From the NCBI GenBank assembly GCA_020310875.1, contig CM035407.1, forward strand, positions 85,639,342 through 85,703,341: a stretch of 64,000 nt of DNA, in the 5' to 3' direction. The translations under genes were made by a program, and so were the position numbers. This DNA comes from Ceratopteris richardii (Eukaryota; Streptophyta; Polypodiopsida; Polypodiales; Pteridaceae). This document shows positions 1 to 10,367 of the stretch, piece after piece (positions within the stretch are counted from its first letter, which is position 1; every line of letters starts with the position of its first letter). The notes beneath the pieces were generated by a model. The model did not search any database. It worked only from the letters and a program-made list of their open reading frames with translations, and was not told the origin of the DNA.

Positions 1-2240
1 CTTTTCTGTTGCTGAAGATAGGCCTTCTTTTGGTCCTTTCTTATCCAAGCTCGTGTAGAATGTGGAATGGGGTACACTTTCACGGTTGTAGACTTCACGT
101 CTTGTAGAGGAATATTTTTTCTTGGGCTTTGTGGTTCTCTGTGCTTGATTTCATGTTCTTGTGCACTCTTGTGACTCTCTAAACTCAAGGATGGAGTGCA
201 CACAGGACTCACAGTATTTTCACATGAAGTACTTGACGATGGGGTGCCTATATTGCTAGGGAACATACAATCATGACTTTGTTCATTAGGATGAACTTCT
301 GGCTCTATAATAGCAGCTTTGGGTGGTCGTTCGTCTAGCAAACTAAATACTTCACGAGTTCCTATTCTGGCCGAGATGTATCCTAAAGCCAATTGAATGG
401 TTACCTCATATTCGTAGATCCAATCTTGTCCTAACACCACATCTTCAAGCAAATCTTGGTCCTGACATACCAAGAGTCTCTGCTCCATTGTGTTGTTCCC
501 CATATGTAAAGGTAAAGTGATCTCACCTATGCATTGAGTAACTTTTCCTCCTATTCCAATTAGCTGTGCCTTTGATGGGCGTAACTCCTCTTTAAGCCTC
601 TGAGACAAGGAAGATCTAATGCAGCTTATTGCCGCTCCTGTGTCTATAAGAGCATCCACTAAGTGGTACTCTTTTCGTCCTGCTCCCAGATTCAAACAAG
701 GCTGTCTTCTTTGTTGTCCGGAGTTCTCAGTGGCTCTAAAATTAGCCATAGGAATGAGCTCTTCTCCTACGCGATATCTCTCGTCTCTTTCCCTCATCCA
801 CTCTTTCCGTTTTCTGATACGTTCTAGGGCTTCCTGTCTAGCTTCTTCTCGTATGCGTTCTTCTTCCTTTTTCCTACTCTGAGCTCCTAAGAGTCGTGCT
901 AACATTTGATCAGTCAATGGCTCCATGAATCTTTTCACTCTGCAACCACTGATGTAGTTGGGAAGAATTTTTCCGTCTAGTGTGGCGAGATTGACTGCTC
1001 CACTAGTGGAGATTCGATTTATGATCATAGGTCCATATCCACGTTTTTGAAGCTTCTTTGCATGCTGTTTGAGGGTGTATACTAAGACTAAATCGCCTTC
1101 TTTTAGTCCCTTGTCTTTTATATGTGCATCATAATATGCCTTTTGTCTCCGTTTAGCGGCATAGATGCCTGCTACCGCTTGCAATCTTGTCTCGTGTAGC
1201 TTTTCAATCTGATCTAATTGCTGAGATAATTCGTGACCGTTCCACTCATACTGCTGGGCCACTCTCAATGTAGGTACTAAGAAATCAATTGGCCAAATTG
1301 CATTTTGCCCATACACTAAATTGAAAGGTGTAGTTCCAATAGCCGTTTTATAAGCCACTCGGAAGGCCCAAATTGCGTGATGCAATTGTTTGTCCCAATC
1401 TGACCTTCCATTATTGACAATCTTTGTCAATATAGTACAAAGTACTTTGTTGGAACTTTCAGCCTGTCCGTTGGCTTGAGGATGGTATGGGGCTGATTTT
1501 TTATGAATCACTAAGAATTCATTCATTAGCGATTCAATGACTTCGTTTAAGAAATGCGTTCCTCGATCACTTACTATCTCAATCGGTAGTCCAAAGCGTG
1601 TGAATATGTGCTCAAAGAGAAATTTTGCTGTAGTTTGAGCATCATTCTTTCTAGTGGCTTTTGCTTCTACCCACTTAGTCAAGTAATCAGTGGCTACTAT
1701 GATGTATTCCGCATGTGATCCTTTCGCAGGTGGATTGATAGGTCCTATGAAGTCAATTCCCCATTTGGTAAATGCTCTCGCACAAACCATGGGTCTTAAC
1801 GGCATGTCATCTCTTCTAATAGGATATTTTGCTCTCTGACATGTTTCACAGCTTCTCACGTATGTCTCTGCGTCCATATGTAGAGTTGGCCACCACAGGC
1901 CTGTAAAGAGAATCATCTTGACCGTTCTATCTGCTGAGAAATGTCCTCCCGCAGCTCCTGCGTGTGCCATTTCTAATACTGAGAGATATTCATTCTCATG
2001 AATGCACAACCTTAGTTGGTTATCCTTTCCGCGTTTAAAGAGTTGTTTTCCTAGGATGACGTAATCTTTGCTCTGTTCTTCAAGAGCACGTTTTCTTGCT
2101 AGGGTAGCTCCGTCAGGGTACTCTCGAGTTTTCAAGAACTTTACTAAAGGCATGCTCCACCTTGGTGCTATTGTAGAATAGCATAACGTAGAGTTCTCTC
2201 CTGGGATTTGTTCTTGACAGGTTTGACACATAATGATGTG
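1..2240 (-). CDS. Element A pol, 3' part: integrase, second retropepsin-like domain, C-terminal tail (partial)
   Basis: This frame continues the polyprotein after a one-base indel near 2240 and stays open to position 1, about 745 codons. It starts in the integrase zinc-binding region (CQTC after the shift). The catalytic D, D and E lie in WGIDFIGP (about 1755), IVSDRGTHF (about 1590) and HPQANGQAES (about 1480). The integrase C-terminal part contains KEGDLVLVYTLKQHAKKL near 1110, then a Glu/Arg-rich linker (about 900-780). A retropepsin-like domain follows at 385-680 and then a Ser/Pro-rich tail. Integrase inserts the cDNA into the genome (family knowledge). The function of the extra protease-like domain is unknown. 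No stop codon was found, so the 3' end lies outside the window. Confidence 0.85.
385..680 (-). other. Second retropepsin-like domain downstream of integrase (element A)
   Basis: Translated on the minus strand this segment reads LVDALIDTGAAISC, then LIGIGGKVTQCIGEITLPL, then LLVCQDQDLLEDVVLGQDW. These match the retropepsin layout: catalytic DTGA, a middle strand-turn, and a hydrophobic-LG-x-D motif closing the fold. It is distinct from the normal protease of the same element (DSGAGVGI, near 5055), which lies between gag and RT. The catalytic triad is intact. Whether it dimerises, cleaves, or is only a structural remnant cannot be told from sequence. The same domain sits at the same place in elements D (47880-48265) and I (53640-53945). 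Confidence 0.8.
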
Positions 2241-5200
2241 CATCTCGTTGCATGGTTGGCCAATATATGCCGAATCTCTTGAGTGTTTGCCATGTTCCCG
2301 TTGCGTCCAAGTGAGTGTTCCATTGATTTATGTGTGCTTTCTGAAGCCACATTTGTTGTTCATCTTCCTCCACGCATCTCATCAACAGTCCGCTTGAATC
2401 CTGGTGGTACAAACTTCCAGCAATAATGTGAAGGTTTTTAGTCCTCCAAAGATCTTGCTTTCGGTTTGGCGTGATCCCATCTTTAGGTCCATGTGTGAGT
2501 ATAGGAATCAACTTTTCTGCCCACTGAGGACATACTTCCAGGTTAAAGAGATAAGTATCTGGCAGATCATCAGGAACTCCTATAGGTGGTTCTCCATGGG
2601 TCATGCGAGATAAATGATCTGCCCTTATGTGTGTGTTTCCTTTCTTGACTATTACTTCAAAATCAAATTCCATTAGCAATAAAAACCATCGTACTAGACG
2701 TCCTGTATTGCAAGGCTTGTTGACTAAGTACAATAGAGCTTGATGATCAATGAAGAATTTGAATTTGTTTGCCAATAAGTAATGTCTAAACTTCTTGACG
2801 GCATAAACCATTCCTAGGCCTTCTCTCTCCGTAGTAGTATAATTACGTTCAGCTTGATTTAACTGTCTACTGGCATAGGCTATCGAGTGGTCTAATTTAC
2901 CTGTATCCGCTGGTTGAGCTAAGATGCAACCGATGGCAAACTTGGAAGCATCAACATGAATATGAAACGGTTTATTCCAGTTAGGGACTCGAAGAATGGG
3001 TGCTGAACTCAATCGATTCTTCAACTCATTAAAAGCTTTTTCGCATTCTTCGGTCCAATTGAATTGAGTTAATAATGCATAAAGAGGTCTAGCAATTATG
3101 GCATACATATGTATGAATCTTCGATAGTAGCCACAATGTCCCATAAATGCTTGAACTTCTTTAACAGTTTTCGGTCTCGGTAAATCCAAAATGACTTTGA
3201 TTTTGTCTTCATCCGTGGAAATTCCATTCTTAGAAACAATATGTCCTAAGATTTTCCCTTGTCGCACCATGAAGACACATTTTTCTGGATTGAGGCATAC
3301 TCGATATTGTCGACATTTGGCAAAAATCTTTGCTAGTTCAGGGATGTGCTCTGATCGTATAGCTGAATATGTACACAGATCATCCACGTATACCTCCATG
3401 CTCTTTCTCAAAAATTCCTTGAACACATGACACATCAGTCTTTGGAACGTAGCTGGGGCATTCGTTAAACCAAAAGGCATGACTCTAAAGGCGTATACTC
3501 CCCATTCAGTTGCAAATGCAGTCTTATGTTGGTCCTCAGGCGCAATGGCTACCTGATTATACCCTGAAAAGCCATCCAAAAAACTATAAACTTCCTTCCC
3601 TGCTACTCTTTCCAAGAGATGGTCAGTGATCGGTAAGGGATAGCTATCCCTTATGGTGGCGGAGTTCACTCTTTTCAAATTGATGCACACTCTTAACTTC
3701 CCATTTTTCTTTGGTACAACTACCAAGGGTGATACCCATTCCGTGTGCTCAATTTCGTAGATGAATCCAGCGTCTAACAACTTATCTATTTCTTCTTTTA
3801 TCTTGGCTGAATATACATCATTATAAGTATAAGGTCTCTGTTTGGAAGGTTTGGCTTCGGATGTCATGGGGATTCTATGCGCACATATAGATGGATCTAC
3901 TCCTTTTAAATCCTTATAAGTCCAAGCAAAGACATCCCGGTATTCTCTTATGAGTCGAATTAGCTCTTGCTCCTCTTCCTCTGAGACATCCTGTCCTATA
4001 AAGGTACATCGTTCTTCTCCTCCTTCCATGGTTACGACTATTTTTTTGGTTTGTTCTTTATTATCATATGCTATTCCCGGTTGTGCTTCTCTTTTAGGCA
4101 TTTGAATAGCAATTTTCCTCTCTTCCACTTCATATTTTTTGAAATGAGCTGGTACCTCAAATTGGTCTTGTGGCTTGTTTTCTTCGTCTTCTAATTCCCT
4201 TTCAACTTCTAATTCTTCTTTTGGTGTGTATTCATTATGTTTTTCATTGGCAGTGATATCTATGTTGGTGGTACTAATCCCTAGATCCATGGGTTCTGGT
4301 TCCATTTCGATGCTCTCGTAGTCCTCCTTCCAGTCTTCCTCGATTACTTCTCCGTCTTCTGCCTCCTGAAGGACTGCCATATACAGACTAATGTCATAAC
4401 CCTCCTCGTCAATGCATTCGTTCATAGTTACCACTTCTTCGTTTACACACACATCGAGGGTGGCTAAGATTTCCATCCAACCATGGGGTTCAAAGTCTTC
4501 GTCTGGAAATACTTGTGGCATATAAGCTGGGTCTTGTACCGATCTCTCTACACCTTGTTTCAGCTGCCAACTTTTTCTTCTCTCTTCTTCCTTTTTTGCA
4601 GCTTGACACATCCATAGATGAGTGTCCTCGTTCATCCAGGATTGGTCACTAGAACCTGCACTATGAATCGATTGATCGTCTTCTTCTTTATGGATTTGAT
4701 TCCATTGCAGAGGTGGTACATCTTGATATGCATACGTATGTAGGTTGATCCTAGTGGTGACTCCTGCGTGTTGTAGGTACACTGCATCCTTTCCCCAATC
4801 TTGTACTACCTTTAGCTGTCTCATGAATGGCCTTCCCAAGATCATCTCATAGTTACTCGGCCTTTCAAAGTGACAAATTGCTAAGGTATGCTCGAATTCC
4901 ACTCCGCACGTAGTGAAGACTACTCGTTCCAACAATCCTAAGGGTCTTTCTGTATGTCCATCGGCCATCTGAATTTTCATACGTGTTGGTCTCAATGCTG
5001 GTTTTCCCCATTTCTGCCAAATTTCTTTGGTATCAATGCCTACACCAGCTCCTGAATCTAATATGGCTTTGGTCGTGTAACCCTTGTAAGTGATTGGCAG
5101 ACATGTATTTCCTTCATCTCCTTCACTAAAGTCTCCTACTTTATCCACTGGAACTCTCACCGTTTTCACTTCGTCATCTACCTCCTTCTTTGCCTCCTTG

Positions 5201-8200
5201 ACTTCCCACTGATTTATCAATTTTTCTTTTAGATGTGGTTTCACCTTTAACAATTCCTCGAATGTTAAGGTACATGGGATTTTCACCTCTCTAAGGCGTT
5301 GTATGATCTCCGATGTTTGAACTGATGGATTCGTTTCTCGTCTCTGTATTGACGGAATGCGATACAATTCTGAGTTGTGCTCGTATTCCCCGGTGTAATT
5401 AGGTAGTTCCTTTACCTCGTCTTCGGCTTCTTTGTCACTTGCATCCATTGGAAAAATTTCTTCAGAATTAAGTTCAGGTATTGAATCCTCTATTTCGTTT
5501 TCTGCTTTCAATTCTTCAAAGGGCGGTTCCATTCCCTCCACCTTTTTCCACTTGTCCTCTTGAACTCGCGCCCATAACTCCTTAGTCCAATCTCCTTCTG
5601 TTTCAGGGACTATGGATCCTTCCTTTCTCTCAATACCAATTTCATTATCCAGAGGTCTATTTACGTTAGGCTTTTCCGGATTGTTTAGACACTCTTGGAA
5701 TTTTTCCTCGCAAATTCGGTTGTTTGGTAAGGGTGATGCGGGTTTTTCTAATGTTTGTTGGGCAACTTCTATCAATTTTCTGCAGATTTCCAATCTTTCT
5801 TTCTCTAAGTCGCCTCTCGGATATTCTCTCTCATGTTGTTCTATGGTAGGTCCTGCTTTTATTCTCGCTTTGTATGCCTGAATCCACATAGCTAAATCTT
5901 CAGGCGTTGGATCTGCTAATACCGATCCTACCTCCTTCTTTTCTTCCTCCATTTTAATTTCTTCTTCTACTTGTGATTCTTCTGTTGATTTCTTTTTACT
6001 CTTTTCATTTTCCTTCTTTTGCAATAACTTTTTTTCTTTTATCCTGTCTCTCCTTTGCTTCCATTTTAGGGATCGTTTACTGATGATACTTTTTTCTGGT
6101 TCTTCTGAGTCTTCTACTCTGTGAGGGATGGGTGTGTTTCCCTCTTTGTCACTTTGATTATTTTCTTCGGTTTTATCAGGGTTTTCTCTAGCCTTTGCTC
6201 TTGTTATGGCTTTTAAAGGTATAGTGTACTCTTTATCACTCCCCGACGATTCAATTACCTCTATCACGTTAATCTGTACGTTAGATGTGACTTTGTTTGG
6301 GTTCTTAGGACAATCTCTGAAAAGGTGTTCCTTTCCACAATCGCTACAGTATCCTTCCCAAATTCGTTGTGGTGGTGGTGGGTTCGGTAATGTACATTCT
6401 CTGATATAGTGGTCACCTCCACATCTGTAGCATGGTCCTCTAGGTACAGGCGGTCTATTCATTGGTCGAGGTGGCATGGTTGCTCTAGGAGCTGTATACA
6501 TTAATGATACATAATCTTGCTCGTAGTTGTATGCATTCTCTGGTGTCTCCATGCCATAAGCATATGGGTCGTATTGTTGCCCATATTCCATTGTTGAGCT
6601 CTCATAACCTGAGTATATTTCTTGACTAGGTTCGTAAAATAAGTCACATGGTTCGCTACTAGTCAAAGGTGTAGCTGGCACTATGGCCCTTTCTAATTTT
6701 TCCTCTGGTTGCGCTATCTTAACTGGGACAACGTTCTGAGGGTGGGGCGGTTGTTGTCCTAGCACTGGTTGAGGCTGTGTATATCCCTGGTATGTGTATG
6801 GTCGTGCTATTGGTGCCTGCGGCAGATATGAGGGATATCTAAAAGCTTCTCCTCCCTGCTGGTTCTGCGGATATCCATATGGTCTCACATAAGGCTGGGT
6901 GGGTCTGGTTTGCCTATTGTAAGGGCAGTTCTCGGTGCTATGGTTTGTGTACCTCTGCTCTATACTGCAATACTGTAGTGGCCCGGGAACAGAGGGTCTA
7001 TGAGGAGCATAGGCAGGTGGTGGGACTACTCCCCTAGTACACAAGTGAGAAGGATGATCCCCTCCGCACTGCATACATCTTCTAAGCATAGGCGTTCTCA
7101 TAGGATTGGTGGGATAATTCCTCTGTCCTTGCATATTCAGTTTTTTTGCTAGCAAGTCAGCAATTTCCTCAATGTTGTTTTTAGGGTTTGATGTGCTATT
7201 TGATGACTCTTCACTCTTCACACTTCCTTGGGGTATTTTCAAGTCTCCTGCAAGGTTATCCTCTAGGTCTATACATTCCTTCATACACTCTTGCAGAGTT
7301 TGAACTCTCTTCACGTACACTAATGACCTCAAGGTTCCGTTCAATAGTCCTTCTAAGAACAATGATACCATCTTGTTTTGTGTTGGTCTCTCCTCTGCGG
7401 GGCATCTATCCACATACTGCTTGAATCTCCTGGCAGCCAATCTGACTGACTCAGTTGGGACCTGTTTGAAGCTGTGGATTAAAGACGAAGAATTGTTCTT
7501 GATTCCAGACTTGGTAAATTCTTCAATCATTTCTTGATACACTTGATCCATGTTCTGAAAAGTATTTGGATCCAATGGCTGAAACCAAGCTAGGGCTGTG
7601 TCTGACAAGGTAAGGCCAAAGGACTCATATTGAATCATGAAGTCATCTACCTGCTCGGCTCTAACTACTTGTTTAAATTCTGCTATATGATTATAGGGTT
7701 CACTCGAGCCATCATAATGATTTCTCATGCACTTGGCCACTTGAATCGGTCTTAGTCTCCTTCCCGTCTCAGGTTGTCTCGGCATTACAGGGTAATTTGG
7801 TCTTCCTATAGGTATACCTGGTCCTCGTACTACCTGTGGTCTGACTGGAGCATGAACTCCTTGTCTTGGGTCAATGGCTGGTTGTGGCCGGTAATTAGGA
7901 TTAGTGGCAGGCATTGCAAATTGTACATGAGGTCTGATAGGGATCTGGGTTTGTTGAGTTTGTTGTGTTTGTCCCGAATGTTGACTTGAGTCATATTGAG
8001 AAGTTCCATGTGGGTTCCGTGAAGTGGTTGCTTGGTCCCTTGGGGGGAACACTGGAATGTTCTGATATTTCAGCTCAGCTCTCTCTAATTCAGTGACTGG
8101 CCAATATCTTCTGTGGTCTTTGTCCAAATATGTAATGATGGTGGGGAATTCAGGATCTTGTAACTCATAGATGGTAACTGGATTAGGAGCAGCTTCCCAA

Positions 8201-8787
8201 ATAGACGAATGGGCTCTGAGCAGTTGCTCCATCCCGTTGATCAAATACACATCTATTAGAGTGTCATCCTGAGGAACTAAGTCTCCTCTCCAAAGCTTAG
8301 TAATTGTCGATCTCCCTCTAGGAGTTGTTACTTGTTCTTCAGTTCCATGTCCATTTAGACTTGAAGTGTTATTTTCCTCCCCACGTTCATTAATGATTTC
8401 CGGATGTTCAGTGACCATGTATTGAATGTCTTGTTTATCCATGTACAGTCCTCCTATGTACTTAACTGCTGGTCTTGGCATTATGTAGGCTTCTGAAGCC
8501 TTCCTCAGTCTGGCCACTGATCTGTTTAGACCATCCAAATAGATAGGGATCTCATGGTGGTTAGTGCTCACATATTCTAAGGAAGTTCTGTATTCGCCCT
8601 CAATGATGGACATCTGGCCAATCATGGGCACAGTGTTTTGCATATCCTCGGAAGCCATGGGGATTTCTCCTTCTGACTCACTCGAGGTCTCAGAATAGTG
8701 TGATCGGTTACTAGGTTCGGCAACACTCCCTACGGAAGAAATTACACTTCTTCGGCTTCCTAGGGTTCTTCCTGATCTCAAGTTCAT
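2113..8787 (-). CDS. Element A gag-pol polyprotein, main frame (2224 codons)
   Basis: The start MNLRSGRTLG is shared with element C, which supports this start. Approximate residues: N-terminal region 1-340; retrotransposon gag domain 345-530 (CMRNHYDG onward); zinc knuckles near 572 (CMQCGGDHPSHLC), 786 (CYRCGGDHYIREC) and 813 (CSDCGKEHLFRDC), all CX2CX3HX4C; a degenerate Cys/His motif near 610; a Lys/Glu-rich linker about 890-950; protease near 1243 (ILDSGAGVGI); RT with FLDGFSGYNQ and active site YVDD near 1800; RNase H with HVDAS, FFIDHQALLYL and RADHLSR. The frame then enters the integrase zinc-binding region, where an indel near 2240 throws it off, so its last 40 or so residues are out of frame. 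The product makes virus-like particles and copies element RNA into cDNA (family knowledge). Confidence 0.92.
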   Translation of the reverse strand: MNLRSGRTLGSRRSVISSVGSVAEPSNRSHYSETSSESEGEIPMASEDMQNTVPMIGQMSIIEGEYRTSLEYVSTNHHEIPIYLDGLNRSVARLRKASEAYIMPRPAVKYIGGLYMDKQDIQYMVTEHPEIINERGEENNTSSLNGHGTEEQVTTPRGRSTITKLWRGDLVPQDDTLIDVYLINGMEQLLRAHSSIWEAAPNPVTIYELQDPEFPTIITYLDKDHRRYWPVTELERAELKYQNIPVFPPRDQATTSRNPHGTSQYDSSQHSGQTQQTQQTQIPIRPHVQFAMPATNPNYRPQPAIDPRQGVHAPVRPQVVRGPGIPIGRPNYPVMPRQPETGRRLRPIQVAKCMRNHYDGSSEPYNHIAEFKQVVRAEQVDDFMIQYESFGLTLSDTALAWFQPLDPNTFQNMDQVYQEMIEEFTKSGIKNNSSSLIHSFKQVPTESVRLAARRFKQYVDRCPAEERPTQNKMVSLFLEGLLNGTLRSLVYVKRVQTLQECMKECIDLEDNLAGDLKIPQGSVKSEESSNSTSNPKNNIEEIADLLAKKLNMQGQRNYPTNPMRTPMLRRCMQCGGDHPSHLCTRGVVPPPAYAPHRPSVPGPLQYCSIEQRYTNHSTENCPYNRQTRPTQPYVRPYGYPQNQQGGEAFRYPSYLPQAPIARPYTYQGYTQPQPVLGQQPPHPQNVVPVKIAQPEEKLERAIVPATPLTSSEPCDLFYEPSQEIYSGYESSTMEYGQQYDPYAYGMETPENAYNYEQDYVSLMYTAPRATMPPRPMNRPPVPRGPCYRCGGDHYIRECTLPNPPPPQRIWEGYCSDCGKEHLFRDCPKNPNKVTSNVQINVIEVIESSGSDKEYTIPLKAITRAKARENPDKTEENNQSDKEGNTPIPHRVEDSEEPEKSIISKRSLKWKQRRDRIKEKKLLQKKENEKSKKKSTEESQVEEEIKMEEEKKEVGSVLADPTPEDLAMWIQAYKARIKAGPTIEQHEREYPRGDLEKERLEICRKLIEVAQQTLEKPASPLPNNRICEEKFQECLNNPEKPNVNRPLDNEIGIERKEGSIVPETEGDWTKELWARVQEDKWKKVEGMEPPFEELKAENEIEDSIPELNSEEIFPMDASDKEAEDEVKELPNYTGEYEHNSELYRIPSIQRRETNPSVQTSEIIQRLREVKIPCTLTFEELLKVKPHLKEKLINQWEVKEAKKEVDDEVKTVRVPVDKVGDFSEGDEGNTCLPITYKGYTTKAILDSGAGVGIDTKEIWQKWGKPALRPTRMKIQMADGHTERPLGLLERVVFTTCGVEFEHTLAICHFERPSNYEMILGRPFMRQLKVVQDWGKDAVYLQHAGVTTRINLHTYAYQDVPPLQWNQIHKEEDDQSIHSAGSSDQSWMNEDTHLWMCQAAKKEEERRKSWQLKQGVERSVQDPAYMPQVFPDEDFEPHGWMEILATLDVCVNEEVVTMNECIDEEGYDISLYMAVLQEAEDGEVIEEDWKEDYESIEMEPEPMDLGISTTNIDITANEKHNEYTPKEELEVERELEDEENKPQDQFEVPAHFKKYEVEERKIAIQMPKREAQPGIAYDNKEQTKKIVVTMEGGEERCTFIGQDVSEEEEQELIRLIREYRDVFAWTYKDLKGVDPSICAHRIPMTSEAKPSKQRPYTYNDVYSAKIKEEIDKLLDAGFIYEIEHTEWVSPLVVVPKKNGKLRVCINLKRVNSATIRDSYPLPITDHLLERVAGKEVYSFLDGFSGYNQVAIAPEDQHKTAFATEWGVYAFRVMPFGLTNAPATFQRLMCHVFKEFLRKSMEVYVDDLCTYSAIRSEHIPELAKIFAKCRQYRVCLNPEKCVFMVRQGKILGHIVSKNGISTDEDKIKVILDLPRPKTVKEVQAFMGHCGYYRRFIHMYAIIARPLYALLTQFNWTEECEKAFNELKNRLSSAPILRVPNWNKPFHIHVDASKFAIGCILAQPADTGKLDHSIAYASRQLNQAERNYTTTEREGLGMVYAVKKFRHYLLANKFKFFIDHQALLYLVNKPCNTGRLVRWFLLLMEFDFEVIVKKGNTHIRADHLSRMTHGEPPIGVPDDLPDTYLFNLEVCPQWAEKLIPILTHGPKDGITPNRKQDLWRTKNLHIIAGSLYHQDSSGLLMRCVEEDEQQMWLQKAHINQWNTHLDATGTWQTLKRFGIYWPTMQRDAHHYVSNLSRTNPRRELYVMLFYNSTKVEHAFSKVLENSRVP

Positions 8788-10349
8788 TCACTTAAGAGCT
8801 CTAATCAAATCTTGTCCACCTTTAGTCTCTAGAGTTCTAAGTTATGGCTCAGAAGTCTAGGAAGACTTGGGCTGGAATGTGACTGAAAGAAAATTTCAAG
8901 TCACGATACTTGACTCTCACGACCTCTGAGAAAACGATCGTTGACGAACGATACTTCGGTGAAACGATCGCTGACAGACGATACTTGGAAGAAACGATCG
9001 CTGACAGACGATACTTGGAAGAAACGATCGCTGGCTAACGACCTTTCCCCAAACGATCTCTGACTGGAAACGATACACGACCTCTCAACAAAACGATCTA
9101 CGACCTCTGACCCAAAACGACCGCTGACCAACGATACTTGATCAAAACGATCGCTGGAAATCGACACTTGGATCCAAACGATCTCTAGCAAAACGATCTC
9201 TATCTGAAACGATCTACGACCGCTGCCTGAAACGATCTCTAACGAGACGACCGACGATCTCTGGCAGAAAGCGATACACGACCGACGATATCTAGTAGAA
9301 ACGATCGGCGATACTTCGTTGAAACGATACACGATCTCTCACTAGACGATACACGATACTCGGATAGAAACGATCTACGACCTTCACTAGAAACGATCGA
9401 CGATACCTAACTGAAACGATACCGATCTTTGACAAGTGTCGCGATCTCTGGATCACGATACTTGGCAAACGATACACGACCGACGACCTTTGATCAAAAC
9501 GATCTCTAGCGAAACGATCTACGACCGCTGTCTGAAACGATCTCTAGCGAGACGATCTCTAGCGAAACGATCGACGACCTCTGCCTGAAAACGATCTACG
9601 ATCTCTATCTGAAACGATCTACGATATCTCACAAAACGATCGACGACCGCTGGGAAATATCGCGATACTCAACCGCAGGAGTAAAACGATACTCGACCGC
9701 AAGAGCAAAGCGATACTTGACCCTTTTTCAAATTTTTGTGTTGTTTTTTGAGGTTTGGATGTTTCCCCCTTTCTCTCCTAGGTTCTCTCTCTTATCCCTA
9801 CCCACTGTATCAAACAATAAGCTACTTTTAACCCCCTGAATGCCCAAACGACACTCAGCGCAGGTCGTTTTTTCCTTCTCCTAGGTTGAAATGCTGAAAT
9901 TTTTGAGCAAGGAGGTGGTTTAGTTTACCTTGGAAGCTCCCATGATCTCTTGGTCCAACTCCTTTGCACAGAACTCTCCCCTATTGCTTGCTTGCCTCAA
10001 AACGACCGCTGGGCTCACACGACACTCGATGCAGCTCTCCACGATACTTGTTCAACAAGTAACTTGAAAATGAAAAAGTTTTTGGCTTTTATACTTGGGA
10101 ATTCCTAGCTTACTGAAAAATGAAAATTCTTGAACAAACCTAAAGCCTACTCTACTCTCCACTCACTCCTATTTTACTTCTTCTACTCATTCCCCTAATC
10201 TATCAACTTACTACACACACTCCAAGAATGAGAAGTAGCAAGTGCGGTTGAAATTGACTTACCAAAGAAGAGAAAATTTCCGCTCCTCCAAGTTCTTCAA
10301 AGCAAAAAGCTACTTACCATCACGCGAATGCCTCGGTTTGATTCGTCAC
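8788..10349 (-). other. Element A untranslated leader between primer-binding site and gag
   Basis: About 1.56 kb separates the primer-binding site from the gag start. The gag-proximal half is the CGAT repeat array described separately (8912-9720). The remaining 9721-10349 is unique, AT-rich sequence with a few scattered array words, such as aacgacactc near 9845 and aacgaccgctgg near 10000. No convincing ORF is present. A long leader is usual for Athila/Tat elements and normally carries dimerisation and packaging signals (family knowledge). Confidence 0.75.
8912..9720 (-). repeat. CGAT-word repeat array in element A leader
   Basis: About 0.8 kb made almost entirely of short units built from aaacgatcgctgac, agacgatacttgg, aaacgatctacgacc and aaacgatctctagc. 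Spacing between CGAT cores is roughly 10-27 bases and is not strictly periodic. The best-preserved tandem copies are near 8960-9030, where agacgatacttggaagaaa recurs. Many units hold the palindrome CGATCG. A single copy also occurs inside the LTR near 10606. The ORFs readable through the array (for example 8901-9332) are only translations of the repeat. Confidence 0.9.
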
Positions 10350-10367
10350 TCCCCGGCAACGGCGCCA
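10350..10367 (-). promoter_or_regulatory. Primer-binding site, tRNA-Asp type (element A)
   Basis: On the minus strand this is TGGCGCCGTTGCCGGGGA, complementary to the 3' end of plant tRNA-Asp and typical of Athila/Tat gypsy elements (family knowledge). It lies just inside the 5' LTR edge at 10375, the expected position for minus-strand priming. Confidence 0.92.

Noticed and set aside
619..882. Plus-strand ORF of 87 codons
   Set aside because: It is a shadow of the minus-strand second-protease and linker coding sequence of element A.
2231..2246. Programmed ribosomal frameshift in integrase of element A
   Set aside because: There is no slippery heptamer at the site, and D and I have no equivalent shift there; a mutational or sequencing indel is simpler.
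8901..9477. ORFs of 143 and 61 codons (minus strand) through the leader array
   Set aside because: They consist of repeated SSVSDRFFQV-like peptide, a direct translation of the CGAT repeat. No independent motif, and gag starts elsewhere.
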